A stretch of DNA of 58,392 nt from Desulfobacterales bacterium (GTDB lineage Bacteria; Desulfobacterota; Desulfobacteria; Desulfobacterales; ETH-SRB1): assembly GCA_030610995.1 (NCBI GenBank), contig JAUWQO010000006.1, positions 1 through 58,392 of the forward strand, given 5' to 3'. Below the pieces are notes generated by a model. The model had not been told where the DNA came from, ran no database searches, and worked only from the letters and a program-made list of their open reading frames with translations. Shown in pieces: positions 1 to 8,743 of the stretch. The position numbers and the translations under genes were made by a program. Numbering within the stretch: the first letter of the stretch is position 1; each line of letters starts with the position of its first letter.

Positions 1-480
1 TAAAAAATCAATTGTCCAAAATTAACATAACATATCTGTAGGGGCCATTCTATGCACCAATATGGTGCATAGAATGCACCCTACATAATTTATTGAAATT
101 ACAAAGTGTCCCGCCTTAAGTTGGTAGCCCTCCCGCGAAAGCGGGAGTCCATATCAACCTGTAATTGCTGGATTCCGGCTTTCGCGGGAATGACGGTTAA
201 GGGGTATGTTGGACTGGTTACGAGTTCATCATTTATTTAAGTTCCCTATTTTACTTGAAACCTCAAGCTAAAATTATTATGGTAGGATTATGTCGAGCAT
301 AAATTTGGAGAATAACACTATTTTAACAATATTGCCTCATCGGCCAAAGTGCTCAGGCGGACAAAGACACTAAGTTTTATTTTTTTCTTTGCGAGCTTGG
401 CGCCTTTGCGTGAGAATCTGAACGTTGCGGCTCAAATCAGAATTGTGCAGGATATTTTGAAATATTTAGCCAAAAAAAAT
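1..480. other. Intergenic region with palindromic repeats
   Basis: I see no convincing gene in this stretch. It holds a hairpin element at 38-84 and, at about 120-235, a partial copy of the inverted-repeat element seen complete at 4915-5051 (the cgcgaaagcggg/ccgctttcgcg arms and the tacgagttcatcat end). A GTG-initiated reading frame opens at 349, but its first 40 or so codons run through text that recurs in other spacers (a 'gcctttgcgtgag' phrase is also found near 47228), so I treat that part as non-coding. Confidence 0.6.
38..84. repeat. Palindromic hairpin element with GTAGGG/CCCTAC ends
   Basis: Near-perfect inverted repeat built on tctatgcacc/ggtgcataga, bounded by gtagggg and ccctac. 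Four further elements in the window share these ends: 33444-33515, 43975-44033, 49304-49350 and 55428-55486. All lie in spacers. The interiors differ, apart from the close relative at 49304. Confidence 0.75.
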
Positions 481-645
481 ATGTTTAATTACAGGTTCGA
501 TTTTGAGATCGGTTATCTTATAAAGAGCCCGTGCAAGGAGTGCGACAAAAAGGATAATTTTCCTGAGTGTGTGGATACTTGTAAAATATTAGATGAAATC
601 CACGATATTTTATCTAAAGCAGTATCATGTTCAAAAAGGGTTTAA
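481..645 (+). CDS. Small cysteine-rich protein (54 aa), unknown function
   Basis: The likely protein starts at the ATG at 481 (MFNYRFDFEIGYLIKSPCKE...). It carries four regularly spaced cysteines in its first half (CKEC, then C, then C) followed by a helical tail, which suggests metal binding. The longer GTG-initiated frame from 349 adds residues encoded by repeat-like DNA, so I reject it. The frame lies about 50 bp upstream of pgi on the same strand and could be co-transcribed with it. I do not recognise the family with certainty, and the ribosome binding site is weak. Confidence 0.45.
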   Translation: MFNYRFDFEIGYLIKSPCKECDKKDNFPECVDTCKILDEIHDILSKAVSCSKRV

Positions 646-698
646 TCCACAGATTACGCAGATTTCACAGATTATTAAGGTTTAATAGGGAGGATTGA

Positions 699-2327
699 AT
701 GGCCTTTCAGAAGCTTCATGACATTTTCGCGTGGCAAAAACTTTTGCGTCATGCAAAAATAATGGATAGCCCTGAAAAGCATTTGAGGAATCTTGTAAAA
801 GATAAAAACAGACTTGAAAAATTTTCTCTGCATGGCGCGCACATCTTTTATGATTTTTCACGTCAGAGAGTTGACAAGAAATGCATGGACCTTTTATTTG
901 AGCTTGCTGAGACAAGAAAATTAAAGCATCACTTTAACTGTATGGCAAGCGGAGAAAAGGTAAATATTACAGAAAACAGGGTGGTCCTTCATACAGCATC
1001 AAGGAGCTTTTCGGGTGATTCGGTTTTTGTGGATAATATAGATGTAATGCCTGAAATAAGAAAGGTCAGAGATGATATAAAAGAATTTGCCTCAAAGGTG
1101 CATGAGAAAAAAATAACAGGATCGACAGGCAAACCTTTTAAACATGTAGTTGTCATTGGAATCGGCGGGTCGTATCTTGGCAGCGAATTTGTTTCAAATG
1201 CTTTGTATGCTTATGCGGATAAAAGGATTGAGATTCATTATCTTTCAAATGTTGATATCCACAATTTCGGAAGGGTGGCCTCATGCATTGATCCTGAAAC
1301 CACAATCTGGATAGTTATTTCAAAAAGCTATACAACCGCTGAAACTATGGCAAATGCTAATCTTGCGATAAGCTTCATGAAGGACAGAGGCCTTGATCCT
1401 GCAAAACATTTTGTAACAGTAACAAGCAAGGGCAGTCCTGGAGATGAAAGCAGCGGTTCGGTTTTATGCTCTTTTCGCATGTTCGATTTCATAGGCGGAA
1501 GATACAGTGTTACCTCAGCAGTCGGAGGGGTTCCTCTGAGTCTGATTTTGGGATATGACAGGTTTGAAAGGTTTTTAAAAGGCGCAGAGGAGATGGATAA
1601 TCACGCAAAATCCGCCCCTTTGCATGAGAATCTCCCCATTGTTGCAGCTATGATAGGTATATGGAACAACAACTTCATGGGATACCAGCAACAGGCTATT
1701 GTTCCATACGCATCTCCATTGCACAGGCTGGCCCCTCATATTCAGCAGCTTTATATGGAAAGCAACGGAAAATCCGTGACCGAGGACGGAGATATTCTTG
1801 ATGAACCCACAGGGGTTATCCTCTTTGGAGAGCCCGGCACAAATGCGCAGCATTCATTTTTTCAACTTGCGCACCAGGGGCGGCCATTTCCGATCGATTT
1901 TATCGGAGCAATCAAGCCGCAATATGAACAGTATCATTGCAAATCAAAAGGGGTTACAAATCATCAGGAGCTCTGGGCGAATCTCATTGCTCAGCCAGCG
2001 GCCCTTGCGGCAGGCAAGAAAGATAAGGACAGGGCAAAATATTTTTCAGGCAACAGACCCTCTTCAACAATTCTCTTAAATGATCTGTCGCCGGAAAGCA
2101 TGGGCCGTCTTTTAGCCTTTTATGAGGCTAAAACAATTTTTGAGGCATTTGTCTGGGGCATCAATCCGTTTGACCAGTTTGGGGTTGAGCTTGGCAAAAC
2201 TATGGCATCTGGCATCAGAAATGAAATTGCAAAGAAAAATGAAAAAAGCGAACACACTTTTGAACACATAGATCCTATTGCAAAATTTTACCTTGATACT
2301 CTCTTTTCCGGGAGACTTAAGGATTGA
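699..2327 (+). CDS. pgi: Glucose-6-phosphate isomerase
   Basis: Interconverts glucose-6-phosphate and fructose-6-phosphate in the cytoplasm (glycolysis/gluconeogenesis). The 542 aa are normal for the long bacterial family. The sugar-phosphate loop VVIGIGGSYLGSEF lies at about 151-164, and FIGGRYSVTSAVG at about 264-276. The family's catalytic residues appear as E354 (MESNGKS), H385 (NAQHSFFQLAHQG) and K500 (ELGKTMASG). The ATG at 699 is preceded by a good ribosome binding site (ggagg). The next genes are convergent, so it is probably monocistronic or follows the small Cys-rich gene. Confidence 0.97.
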   Translation: MAFQKLHDIFAWQKLLRHAKIMDSPEKHLRNLVKDKNRLEKFSLHGAHIFYDFSRQRVDKKCMDLLFELAETRKLKHHFNCMASGEKVNITENRVVLHTASRSFSGDSVFVDNIDVMPEIRKVRDDIKEFASKVHEKKITGSTGKPFKHVVVIGIGGSYLGSEFVSNALYAYADKRIEIHYLSNVDIHNFGRVASCIDPETTIWIVISKSYTTAETMANANLAISFMKDRGLDPAKHFVTVTSKGSPGDESSGSVLCSFRMFDFIGGRYSVTSAVGGVPLSLILGYDRFERFLKGAEEMDNHAKSAPLHENLPIVAAMIGIWNNNFMGYQQQAIVPYASPLHRLAPHIQQLYMESNGKSVTEDGDILDEPTGVILFGEPGTNAQHSFFQLAHQGRPFPIDFIGAIKPQYEQYHCKSKGVTNHQELWANLIAQPAALAAGKKDKDRAKYFSGNRPSSTILLNDLSPESMGRLLAFYEAKTIFEAFVWGINPFDQFGVELGKTMASGIRNEIAKKNEKSEHTFEHIDPIAKFYLDTLFSGRLKD

Positions 2328-2535
2328 TGATTGTCGATTGATGATTGTCGATTGAAAAGATAGAGCGAAGCGATTAGGGATTAGGCTATTAGGTTATTAG
2401 ACTGAAGGCTGTTAGGCAGGAAAAAAAACCGCAGAACCGCAGAACAAGGAACCGCAGAATTTCGAAGTAAATACTTCGTCATTCGACATTTCTTGTTCGA
2501 TATTCGATATTCAGATTCTTAACACCTAACACCTT

Positions 2536-3036
2536 TCATGAGTAGGCAGCGTAGTATATCCTGATGAATTTTTTATGGCTTTCAAATGCGACCTCAGGTA
2601 ATTCATCAGGATGGAAATACGCTGCTTCAGACGCATCATCTCCGGCTTTAAGGAGGCCGGAATAGATTTTTACAAGATAGCCGACCATAAACACGGTGTC
2701 ATATTGCGGGCTGTTGTTTGAAGTGATACCGAGAAGCATCTCTATTTGACCTGAAAGGCCGGTTTCCTCTTTGAGTTCTCTTAAAGCAGCAAGTTCAGGA
2801 GTTTCTCCAAGCTCCATAAATCCGCCCGGAAGACACCAATCCCCTTTTTTTGGTTCTACGCTCCGTTTAACGAGAAGCACCCTTTCATTTTTATCAACTA
2901 CAACAAGACATGAGGCAGGTATCGGGTTTTCATAAAGCGGCTGATTGCACTTTTCACAGAAGAGCCGGACATTACCATTAACCGTCTTCTCAACAAGCCG
3001 CTTTCCGCAAAAATGACAAAATATTTTTTTTTGCAT
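2536..3036 (-). CDS. Nudix hydrolase with N-terminal zinc ribbon
   Basis: Predicted (di)nucleotide pyrophosphatase of the NudC-like/ADP-ribose type. The N-terminus has a zinc ribbon (FCGKRL then FCEKCNQPLYENP). The Nudix box follows as GFMELGETPE with RELKEETGL, matching GX5EX7REUXEEXGU. The frame is open up to 3126, but I start at the Met at 3036 because homologous sequence begins there (MQKKIFCHFCGK) and the extension would overlap the upstream membrane-protein gene. The gap to that gene is then 23 bp, so the two may be co-transcribed. The exact substrate cannot be read from the sequence. Confidence 0.85.
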   Translation of the reverse strand: MQKKIFCHFCGKRLVEKTVNGNVRLFCEKCNQPLYENPIPASCLVVVDKNERVLLVKRSVEPKKGDWCLPGGFMELGETPELAALRELKEETGLSGQIEMLLGITSNNSPQYDTVFMVGYLVKIYSGLLKAGDDASEAAYFHPDELPEVAFESHKKFIRIYYAAYS

Positions 3037-3059
3037 AGTTAATCGTCGAAATCTTGATT

Positions 3060-3269
3060 TCACTTTTTTATAAGCAAATACAGGATATAAGTAGATGCTA
3101 TGATTGCTACAATCGCAATGGCACAAAATTGATAGGTGATATTACCATTTGATAAAGCCAATTTATATGTATAATGTATTATTAGACCAATGACGAGAAG
3201 CACTGAAAGAAAAACAGCAATTACGGGTTTTTTTAGTGCTAACTGCTGTAATATTTCTATTGTATTCAT
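3060..3269 (-). CDS. Small two-helix membrane protein (69 aa), unknown
   Basis: Two strongly hydrophobic segments (about 17-35 and 46-66) are separated by a short polar loop, and the protein ends in KK. A good ribosome binding site (gggggaaat) precedes the ATG. It lies just upstream of the Nudix gene on the same strand. I see no recognisable family; an inner-membrane location is the only inference. Confidence 0.6.
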   Translation of the reverse strand: MNTIEILQQLALKKPVIAVFLSVLLVIGLIIHYTYKLALSNGNITYQFCAIAIVAIIASTYILYLLIKK

Positions 3270-3361
3270 ATTTCCCCCATTTGTCTGTGGAGAATTTTAT
3301 AAATAACGATTCCGGAAGTTACATTACTCCTTACCCCTTAATCCTTACCCCTTAATCCTTA

Positions 3362-4636
3362 TTAATCGTCGGAATCTCCGCTTTGCCCCTTGTCGGTTGA
3401 AATCATAGCCGCACGTTTGATTATTTTTTCACGGGTCCATTCATCAGGGTTTTCAATCCTGCCTGCTTTAAATCCAGGATCATATGAATCTGTTGTTAGT
3501 ATTGCCTCAATGGCAAGCTGCGCTGAATCTTTTGCATTAAATACATTTACAAGCATGTTATAGACAAATTCTTCAACCCTGTTGACCATTCTTTCCCTGA
3601 TCTCTTTTGGTTGGCCAAGAAGCCTGTTTTCAAACAAGAGATTGAGCTTTTTGTAGTTTCCTCCCTTAATTCCCTTTGACTCGGCATAAGCTGCCATTTC
3701 AGCCCAGATTGATTCAGTAACCCCTTGCTCTTTAATCTTTATGAAATTACCGTTGTCATCCAGGAAGGCGTTTCCATAATCATTAACTTCAAGGCCCCAT
3801 GAAATCATCTGAAGCGCCGTGGCCACATTGGCTTTGGTGGTTCTGGTTTTAGCGGCTATGGCTCTTAACCGGTCGGAGTTATTACCGGATGTGCCGTGCT
3901 GAGCGCCTGAAACCTTATATTTTGACAGGGCTTCATGAATTTCAGAGGTCAATTCAACCTGTATCCCCTTATCGCTTGCCTCAATTCCGTGGGTTGTTCC
4001 GTTGTTTAAAGCAATCCAATCCGGGAAAATATCATGCGCATTCAAGCCCTGTATGAGAAACAAGGCTTCATCAACGGTGGAAAGCCCTGATTTTCCCTTG
4101 ATTTCACCCACTTCGGTTTCAAGGCCGGCCCACTTGGGCACAAAAGGATACAGCTCAATGTTTGCAAGCAGGTTTTTATCATCCGGCATATGTGATGCAT
4201 CTATGGCTATTGATGTCATGCCTGCCTCAAACAGTGTGGGAATCTCTATTTTTGCCCCTTCAAGATCTTCTTCCTTTTTAATGCCGTAATGATCGGCATG
4301 TATGGCAACAGGGATCGTTATTCCCAGCTCGTTGCATATAGCATCCACCTGTCTGGCAATATTCCAGTAATTTATAGCGCAATAAGCATTGGCGCCACCT
4401 TCTGATCTGGCGATTTCTATTATAATAACCGAATTTGCCCTTTGGGCTGCCTGAAGGGCTCCACGTATTATAAAGTGGTTTCTTCCATTGGCGGCCATAG
4501 CTATGGCATTACCCTTTGCAGTCATGGCGTTGTCTATAAACTTTCCGCTAACTATCAATGCCTTTGAATTAGGGAAAAGCTTTGCCACATTTGGCGGACG
4601 GCCTATTTGAAGAGCCCTTTCAAAATCTCCCGACAT
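3362..4636 (-). CDS. fba: Class II fructose-bisphosphate aldolase family protein
   Basis: Zn-dependent class II aldolase, cleaving or forming fructose-1,6-bisphosphate in glycolysis/gluconeogenesis. The metal/catalytic signature AIHADHYG lies at about 111-118 (H113, D115, H116). It is followed by ETEVGEIKG, the NNGTTHG loop and the SGAQHGTSG loop near the phosphate-binding region. At 424 aa it belongs to the longer class II subgroup, with a C-terminal helical extension ending in an acidic tail. A strong ribosome binding site (aaaggagg) sits before the ATG at 4636. A related ketose-bisphosphate specificity such as tagatose cannot be excluded. Confidence 0.88.
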   Translation of the reverse strand: MSGDFERALQIGRPPNVAKLFPNSKALIVSGKFIDNAMTAKGNAIAMAANGRNHFIIRGALQAAQRANSVIIIEIARSEGGANAYCAINYWNIARQVDAICNELGITIPVAIHADHYGIKKEEDLEGAKIEIPTLFEAGMTSIAIDASHMPDDKNLLANIELYPFVPKWAGLETEVGEIKGKSGLSTVDEALFLIQGLNAHDIFPDWIALNNGTTHGIEASDKGIQVELTSEIHEALSKYKVSGAQHGTSGNNSDRLRAIAAKTRTTKANVATALQMISWGLEVNDYGNAFLDDNGNFIKIKEQGVTESIWAEMAAYAESKGIKGGNYKKLNLLFENRLLGQPKEIRERMVNRVEEFVYNMLVNVFNAKDSAQLAIEAILTTDSYDPGFKAGRIENPDEWTREKIIKRAAMISTDKGQSGDSDD

Positions 4637-5154
4637 AACTAAACCTCCTTTGCTGTCCTGTTGCGCGACTATTTTATCTTATCCCGAATTAATATCCCAA
4701 GCTTCGCACCCTTGATTTCTATCAAAGTCAAGGGGGTAAAGGAGCCAAATTTATTTTGGCCCTTACCGTTTAAAAACTTTAATAAATAAAAAGGGTGCGA
4801 AACTTGAGTTAATATAAAGCATACACCGATAAAGTAGTCAAGCTCTGCTTCCAATGGCGGCTTTACATAAGATTTGACAGGTTGTGCAATAAAATTGTAG
4901 AAAATTACTTAAATATGACGAACTCGTAAAAAGTCCAACAGACCCATTAACCGTCATTCCCGCGAAGGCGGGAATCCAGTAATTACAGGTTGTTATGGAC
5001 TCCCGCCTTCGCGGGAATGACTTGATTTTTGACTTTTTACGAGTTCATCATGTTTTGATCAACCGTTAACTGTAAACTGTTAACCGTGAACGGTTACAAT
5101 ATGATACAGCCGAATTCTGGTGGCAACAAGGGTAATAATAAGGAGTCAAATGTT
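4637..5154. other. Intergenic region carrying a MITE-like element
   Basis: The only gene-sized frame here (minus strand, about 4669-4854) looks like a chance opening. The main content is the inverted-repeat element at 4915-5051, followed by short 'gttaaccgtgaacggt' type repeats just before the NAD kinase start. Confidence 0.55.
4915..5051. repeat. MITE-like element with 21-bp terminal inverted repeats
   Basis: The ends atgacgaactcgtaaaaagt and its near-exact inverse (actttttacgagttcatcat) differ at one position. Inside is a second inverted repeat, cattcccgcgaaggcggga...tcccgccttcgcgggaatga. There is no coding capacity. Partial copies occur at about 120-235, 33876-33900, 40835-40853 and 55571-55640. 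Confidence 0.75.
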
Positions 5155-6009
5155 TTGAAAAGGATAGGACTATTTATAAAAGCGGATGCAGAAGCAGGCA
5201 AGAAGGCGGATGAACTTCAAGCTTGGCTGCAGTCAAGAGATGTGGATGTTATCAGGGAAACAAGCCCGCGCCCGAGTCGCAAATTTTCGGGCAAAAGCAA
5301 ATCCTTTGCTCCGCCTGATCTGCTGTGTGTTTTTGTATTAGGCGGTGATGGAACCTTTTTGAGAGCTGTTCGTTGGATAGGCGATCAGAATATTCCAATT
5401 CTGGGGGTTAAATTCGGCGAGCTCGGTTTCCTGGCCGAAATCGCAGAAGAAAGCCTTTTTTCCGCTGCCGAATATATTTTAGCCGAGAGGTTTGATATAA
5501 ATCCCAGAATGCGTCTTCAGGTCAAAGTAATCAGAGAGGGCAGGGAACTGGTAGATGAAACAGCATTAAATGATATAGTCATTACTAAAGGGGCATTTGC
5601 AGGGCTTGCAAGCATAAAAACATATATCAATGATCGCTATTTGACCACTTACAGAGCCGACGGCCTTATTATTTCAACACCTACCGGCTCGACAGCCTAT
5701 TCACTTTCCGCAGGAGGCCCGATTATTCACCCCGAAGTCCCCGGTATCATAATTACCCCGATTTGTCCTTTTACACTGACTGTTCGCCCTTTGATAGTTC
5801 CTGATTCAGTAAGCATGAAAATCGAGCTTGAAGAAAAGTCATCAGATATCATTGTAAGTTTTGACGGTCAGGCCTGTTTGGAGATAAATAATAATGATAC
5901 CATAATAATTCAAAAGGGGCTTCACCCGGTAAACATGATAATGATGCCGGATCAAAACTATTTTGATGTTTTGAAAGCCAAGCTAAGGTGGAGCGGGGCG
6001 CGCATGTAA
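5155..6009 (+). CDS. nadK: NAD kinase
   Basis: ATP-dependent phosphorylation of NAD to NADP in the cytosol. The diagnostic GGDG loop (VLGGDGTFLRA; D65 with the start used here) is followed by LNDIVITKG and RADGLIISTPTGSTAYS with AGGPIIHP, the NAD-binding and catalytic blocks. I place the start at the TTG at 5155, which gives MKRIGLFIKA and has a ribosome binding site (aaggag) 9 nt upstream. The product is then 284 aa, typical of the family. An ATG at 5101 would add 18 residues that lack family character. Confidence 0.9.
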   Translation: MKRIGLFIKADAEAGKKADELQAWLQSRDVDVIRETSPRPSRKFSGKSKSFAPPDLLCVFVLGGDGTFLRAVRWIGDQNIPILGVKFGELGFLAEIAEESLFSAAEYILAERFDINPRMRLQVKVIREGRELVDETALNDIVITKGAFAGLASIKTYINDRYLTTYRADGLIISTPTGSTAYSLSAGGPIIHPEVPGIIITPICPFTLTVRPLIVPDSVSMKIELEEKSSDIIVSFDGQACLEINNNDTIIIQKGLHPVNMIMMPDQNYFDVLKAKLRWSGARM

Positions 6010-6067
6010 ACCCCCGCCCAATAGTTCCCTTTCCAAAAGACACAATTCAGTTATTCCGAAGCCTGTT

Positions 6068-6535
6068 TCAAGGCTTTTTGACTCCTCGTATTTTTTCCAG
6101 TGTATCGCCATAAATGTTCTTTTTCGAAGGATTGAGTTCAAGAGCCTTTTTGGCAAGCCTTTCCGCTTCATTGAGGTTGCTGCCCTTCACGTAGTAAAGC
6201 CAAGCCAGATTATTATAGGCGTCAGCATTATGAGCTTCCCTTTTGATTGCCTCTTTGTAAGATTCTTCTGCCTCATGCAATTCATTTTTCTGAAAATGTG
6301 CATTGCCGAGATAAAGATAAGCAATAGGAAGTTTCTTAGCTGCCAATCTGTATTGTTTTATTGCACTGTCAAACTCACCTCTTTTCTCATAGGCCACCCC
6401 GAGATCTAAGTGTTCCTCAGCCGTCAGGGGGTCTTCAGGCACGATAATTTTTGGAAGGACGCAGCCGGAAGAAAACAGCAGCGAGCAACAGCTAAGCAAC
6501 AAGATATGAGGTAGGCGGCGCTTTAGATATGACAT
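6068..6535 (-). CDS. TPR-repeat lipoprotein
   Basis: The signal peptide has a lipobox (LLFSSGC), predicting an outer- or inner-membrane-anchored lipoprotein. Residues 38-150 form about three TPR units (EEHLDLGVAYEKRGEFDSAI, then AYLYLGNAHFQKNELHEAEE, then ADAYNNLAWLYYVKGSNLNE). It is the last gene of a minus-strand set with the C39-like peptidase (15-bp gap) and the PA2779-family gene. In Pseudomonas-type PA2778 proteins a papain-like domain and TPRs occur in one polypeptide; here they seem split into two genes. Confidence 0.8.
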   Translation of the reverse strand: MSYLKRRLPHILLLSCCSLLFSSGCVLPKIIVPEDPLTAEEHLDLGVAYEKRGEFDSAIKQYRLAAKKLPIAYLYLGNAHFQKNELHEAEESYKEAIKREAHNADAYNNLAWLYYVKGSNLNEAERLAKKALELNPSKKNIYGDTLEKIRGVKKP

Positions 6536-6550
6536 GTAGCTCCATATAGT

Positions 6551-7120
6551 TCATTGTTTGGGGCTTATTAGCATCGTCCAGAAATTTGTTCTTTTCCATG
6601 ACTTCAAAAAAACTTTGAAAGGTATGAACTTGAGCCGATCTCTTCCTGAATTTGCAAGGATTCCATTTTTGTTGTAACCGACAACCACCATAAAATGGTT
6701 TTGCTGATAAAGCCAAAAACCGTAATCAACCAAGACTATCACCGGGTAGCCCAAATCAATATTGCGCTTAATATCCTCAGCACTGCCCTTATACTGCCTG
6801 GCTTTAAGACCCTTCCTCTCCGCATACAAGATCATATCAATGTCAAGCGTGCCCTTTGCTGATTCACTATATATTTCGGCTGCAACATCCTCAGGAGAAA
6901 CACCTATCCGCCAATAATTCAAAACACCTGCAAGTGAGACAGGACCGCACTTATATGCTTCCTGAGGATAAAACGGCACACCTTCTATTATCTGAAAGGC
7001 CCTGGGTTCCTTGATGCCAGGAGCTCCTGCGCATGAAAGAAGCAGGAGGAGGAAGACGAAAAGAAACATGTGCAGGCATCCACGAACCCACACAGTAAAT
7101 CCGGTCAAGTTTTTAGGCAC
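6551..7120 (-). CDS. PA2778-type C39-like cysteine peptidase lipoprotein
   Basis: Bacteriocin-peptidase-like (C39) fold exported as a lipoprotein (LLLLLSC lipobox after about 29 residues). The catalytic cysteine is in the motif EAYKCGPVSLAGVL, the histidine in QNHFMVVVGY, and a third polar residue in ILANSGRD. The frame starts at a GTG; a Met at codon 18 is an alternative but leaves no charged N-region. It lies between the PA2779-family gene and the TPR lipoprotein on the same strand, the usual company of this family. The substrate is unknown. Confidence 0.8.
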   Translation of the reverse strand: MPKNLTGFTVWVRGCLHMFLFVFLLLLLSCAGAPGIKEPRAFQIIEGVPFYPQEAYKCGPVSLAGVLNYWRIGVSPEDVAAEIYSESAKGTLDIDMILYAERKGLKARQYKGSAEDIKRNIDLGYPVIVLVDYGFWLYQQNHFMVVVGYNKNGILANSGRDRLKFIPFKVFLKSWKRTNFWTMLISPKQ

Positions 7121-7179
7121 GGTAAGTTGGGTAGCTGTATTTTATCAAGCATGGGAACGGATGTTGGGTAACATGAGCG

Positions 7180-7575
7180 CTACTTGCTTTGAATAATAAT
7201 TTTCTTGCCTGAAATATGAAACCAAACTCCAACTAATATTCCTATGAGAAGAAGCACTACTAGAACCTCGAAGCCGCCGCCACCAACTCTGATTTCATCG
7301 AGTTTTAAGGCGATCTGGTGAATCTGTTGATCATCTAGCCTGCTTAACCTCCTCTGAATGTCATCCTGCGAGAAGCCGAGTTGTTGGAGCCTTTTGCATA
7401 TCATCTTTGTCTCAAGAATCTTTTGAATGTTTTGGAGGTGAGAAGTCCTGTCAGCCTGCGAAAGAGCGATTATCTCTGAAGGTGAAAGCCCTGCGTCAGC
7501 TCTGGGTGCAATACCCAGTGCAAACATCCCGACAACGAGACACCACGATACGCATTTAACCAGCTTTTTTGACAT
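7180..7575 (-). CDS. PA2779 family protein
   Basis: A 131-aa exported protein with an N-terminal signal peptide (cleavage likely after ADA), a helical middle (LSPSEIIALSQADRTSHLQN, with a repeated leucine pattern) and a C-terminal membrane anchor (VLVVLLLIGILVGVWF). This is the layout of the PA2779 family, which travels with PA2778-type peptidases. It is the first gene of the three-gene minus-strand group. The role is unknown; a small membrane-anchored partner of the peptidase is an inference. Confidence 0.78.
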   Translation of the reverse strand: MSKKLVKCVSWCLVVGMFALGIAPRADAGLSPSEIIALSQADRTSHLQNIQKILETKMICKRLQQLGFSQDDIQRRLSRLDDQQIHQIALKLDEIRVGGGGFEVLVVLLLIGILVGVWFHISGKKIIIQSK

Positions 7576-7812
7576 ACTATGCTCCTTTCTTCAGTGGTAG
7601 AAATTTGCTTTTTGTTTTTGTGTTTTTGTGAATGTGAGTATGGCAAAAAGATGCTTGTATGTCAATAACAATAGCGGTACCGCGTATTGTATAGGCTAAA
7701 ATAGGGCTGTTAACGTAATCACGAATGGCTGTGTTTGAATTAAAAAAATAAGATTCTGATCGTCAACGATGAAAAAGGGCGTAAAAGCGGGACAAAAGCA
7801 TGTGCCACCCCT

Positions 7813-7998
7813 GACATGGTCAGACATAAGATGGCCCTCCATTACTTCGCACTCTTTCTGTCTCGCCAGTTCCTTGAAAAACTCACCCAAATATTTCCTA
7901 AGCTCTTCATAAATTTTTTTCTTTCTATATTTCGGTATCCAGGTTATATGATATATGCATTCCCACTTTGAATGGCTTAAACTTTGAACATTTCCCAT
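7813..7998 (-). pseudogene. Truncated IS200/IS605 transposase (TnpA)
   Basis: The first 62 codons match IS200-type Y1 transposases (LSHSKWECIYHITWIPKYRK, then EVMEGHLMSDHV). Homology stops abruptly after SDHV and the frame runs on into unrelated residues, so the catalytic Tyr half is absent. The HUH motif region is lost as well. It is an immobile remnant. Confidence 0.85.
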
Positions 7999-7999
7999 T

Positions 8000-8104
8000 G
8001 AAAACCTCCTTGTCGCTTTTCACTTTAAGCGGTTCACATCAAAGGAGGTTTTCTTACATTCTCGGAAATGTCAAACTTTACGAGTCCCCCGGCAAAGCCG
8101 GGGG
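8000..8104. mobile_element. IS200 end remnant with inverted repeats
   Basis: Upstream of the truncated tnpA lies a 12-bp inverted repeat (gaaaacctcctt at 8000-8011, aaggaggttttc at 8042-8053). A GC-rich hairpin, cccccggcaaagccgggggt, follows at 8086. Subterminal hairpins are the recognition structures of IS200/IS605 elements, so this is probably the surviving end of the insertion. Confidence 0.6.
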
Positions 8105-8254
8105 TTTACCCAGGATTAAATTAAATTGAGACAGTCGCCCCAATGCGTGAGGGTAGCGGACAATTCATTGGTAAATAAGTAACCCATTCGGGGAATTTAA
8201 CGCTGGTGGAATATTGACATTTAAGAATGTTTTTTAGCGGGAAGGGATTTAGCT

Positions 8255-8734
8255 ATGTTACACGGTATGAGAAATGGTATTATTCTTATTCTTTTTTCTT
8301 TTTTTCTTCTGGGTTGCAATCAGAGTCCTTCACCTGTTTTTCAAGAAGAGATCAGAGGGCTCAAGCTTGTCCGACTGATTACCGGGGAAGAGGCCCTACT
8401 TGCCATCAATAAACTCCATGGCAAGAAGATAAATGTGGCAAGGGGCATGGTCGCCTTCTATCAGGGGGAGGGAGAAAAAGCAACCGTATGGGTCTCTGAA
8501 TCAGCCTGTACGGATGATGCCATGCAGCAGACGGAGAGTATGATAGAGAAGATGATAGCGAGTAAAAGCTCACCGTTTAGTGATTATAAACAGATAGAGC
8601 GGAACGGGATGAAGATCTGTTCATTCAAAGGTATGGGACAGGAGCATTATATATTCAGAATCAGTAAGAGTATCTATTGGATATCAGCGAATCCCGGTGC
8701 GATTGATGAATTGCGTAAAAGCATAGTGGGGTAG
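8255..8734 (+). CDS. Putative lipoprotein, unknown function
   Basis: A 159-aa protein with a lipoprotein signal (ILILFSFFLLGC). The mature part has a conserved-looking fold with a GMVAFYQGEGEKATVWVSES strand and ends in an ISANPGAIDELRKSIVG helix, resembling small periplasmic stress or pyruvate-metabolism-linked lipoproteins, but I recognise no named family. It ends 9 bp before marC on the same strand, so the two probably form an operon. Confidence 0.7.
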   Translation: MLHGMRNGIILILFSFFLLGCNQSPSPVFQEEIRGLKLVRLITGEEALLAINKLHGKKINVARGMVAFYQGEGEKATVWVSESACTDDAMQQTESMIEKMIASKSSPFSDYKQIERNGMKICSFKGMGQEHYIFRISKSIYWISANPGAIDELRKSIVG

Positions 8735-8743
8735 GGTGGAGAA

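Noticed and set aside
349-480. Longer GTG-initiated start for the small Cys-rich protein
   Set aside because: The added codons overlap repeat phrases found in other spacers and show no protein character.
4669-4854. 61-codon minus-strand frame
   Set aside because: No ribosome binding site or family resemblance, and it lies in repeat-like spacer DNA.
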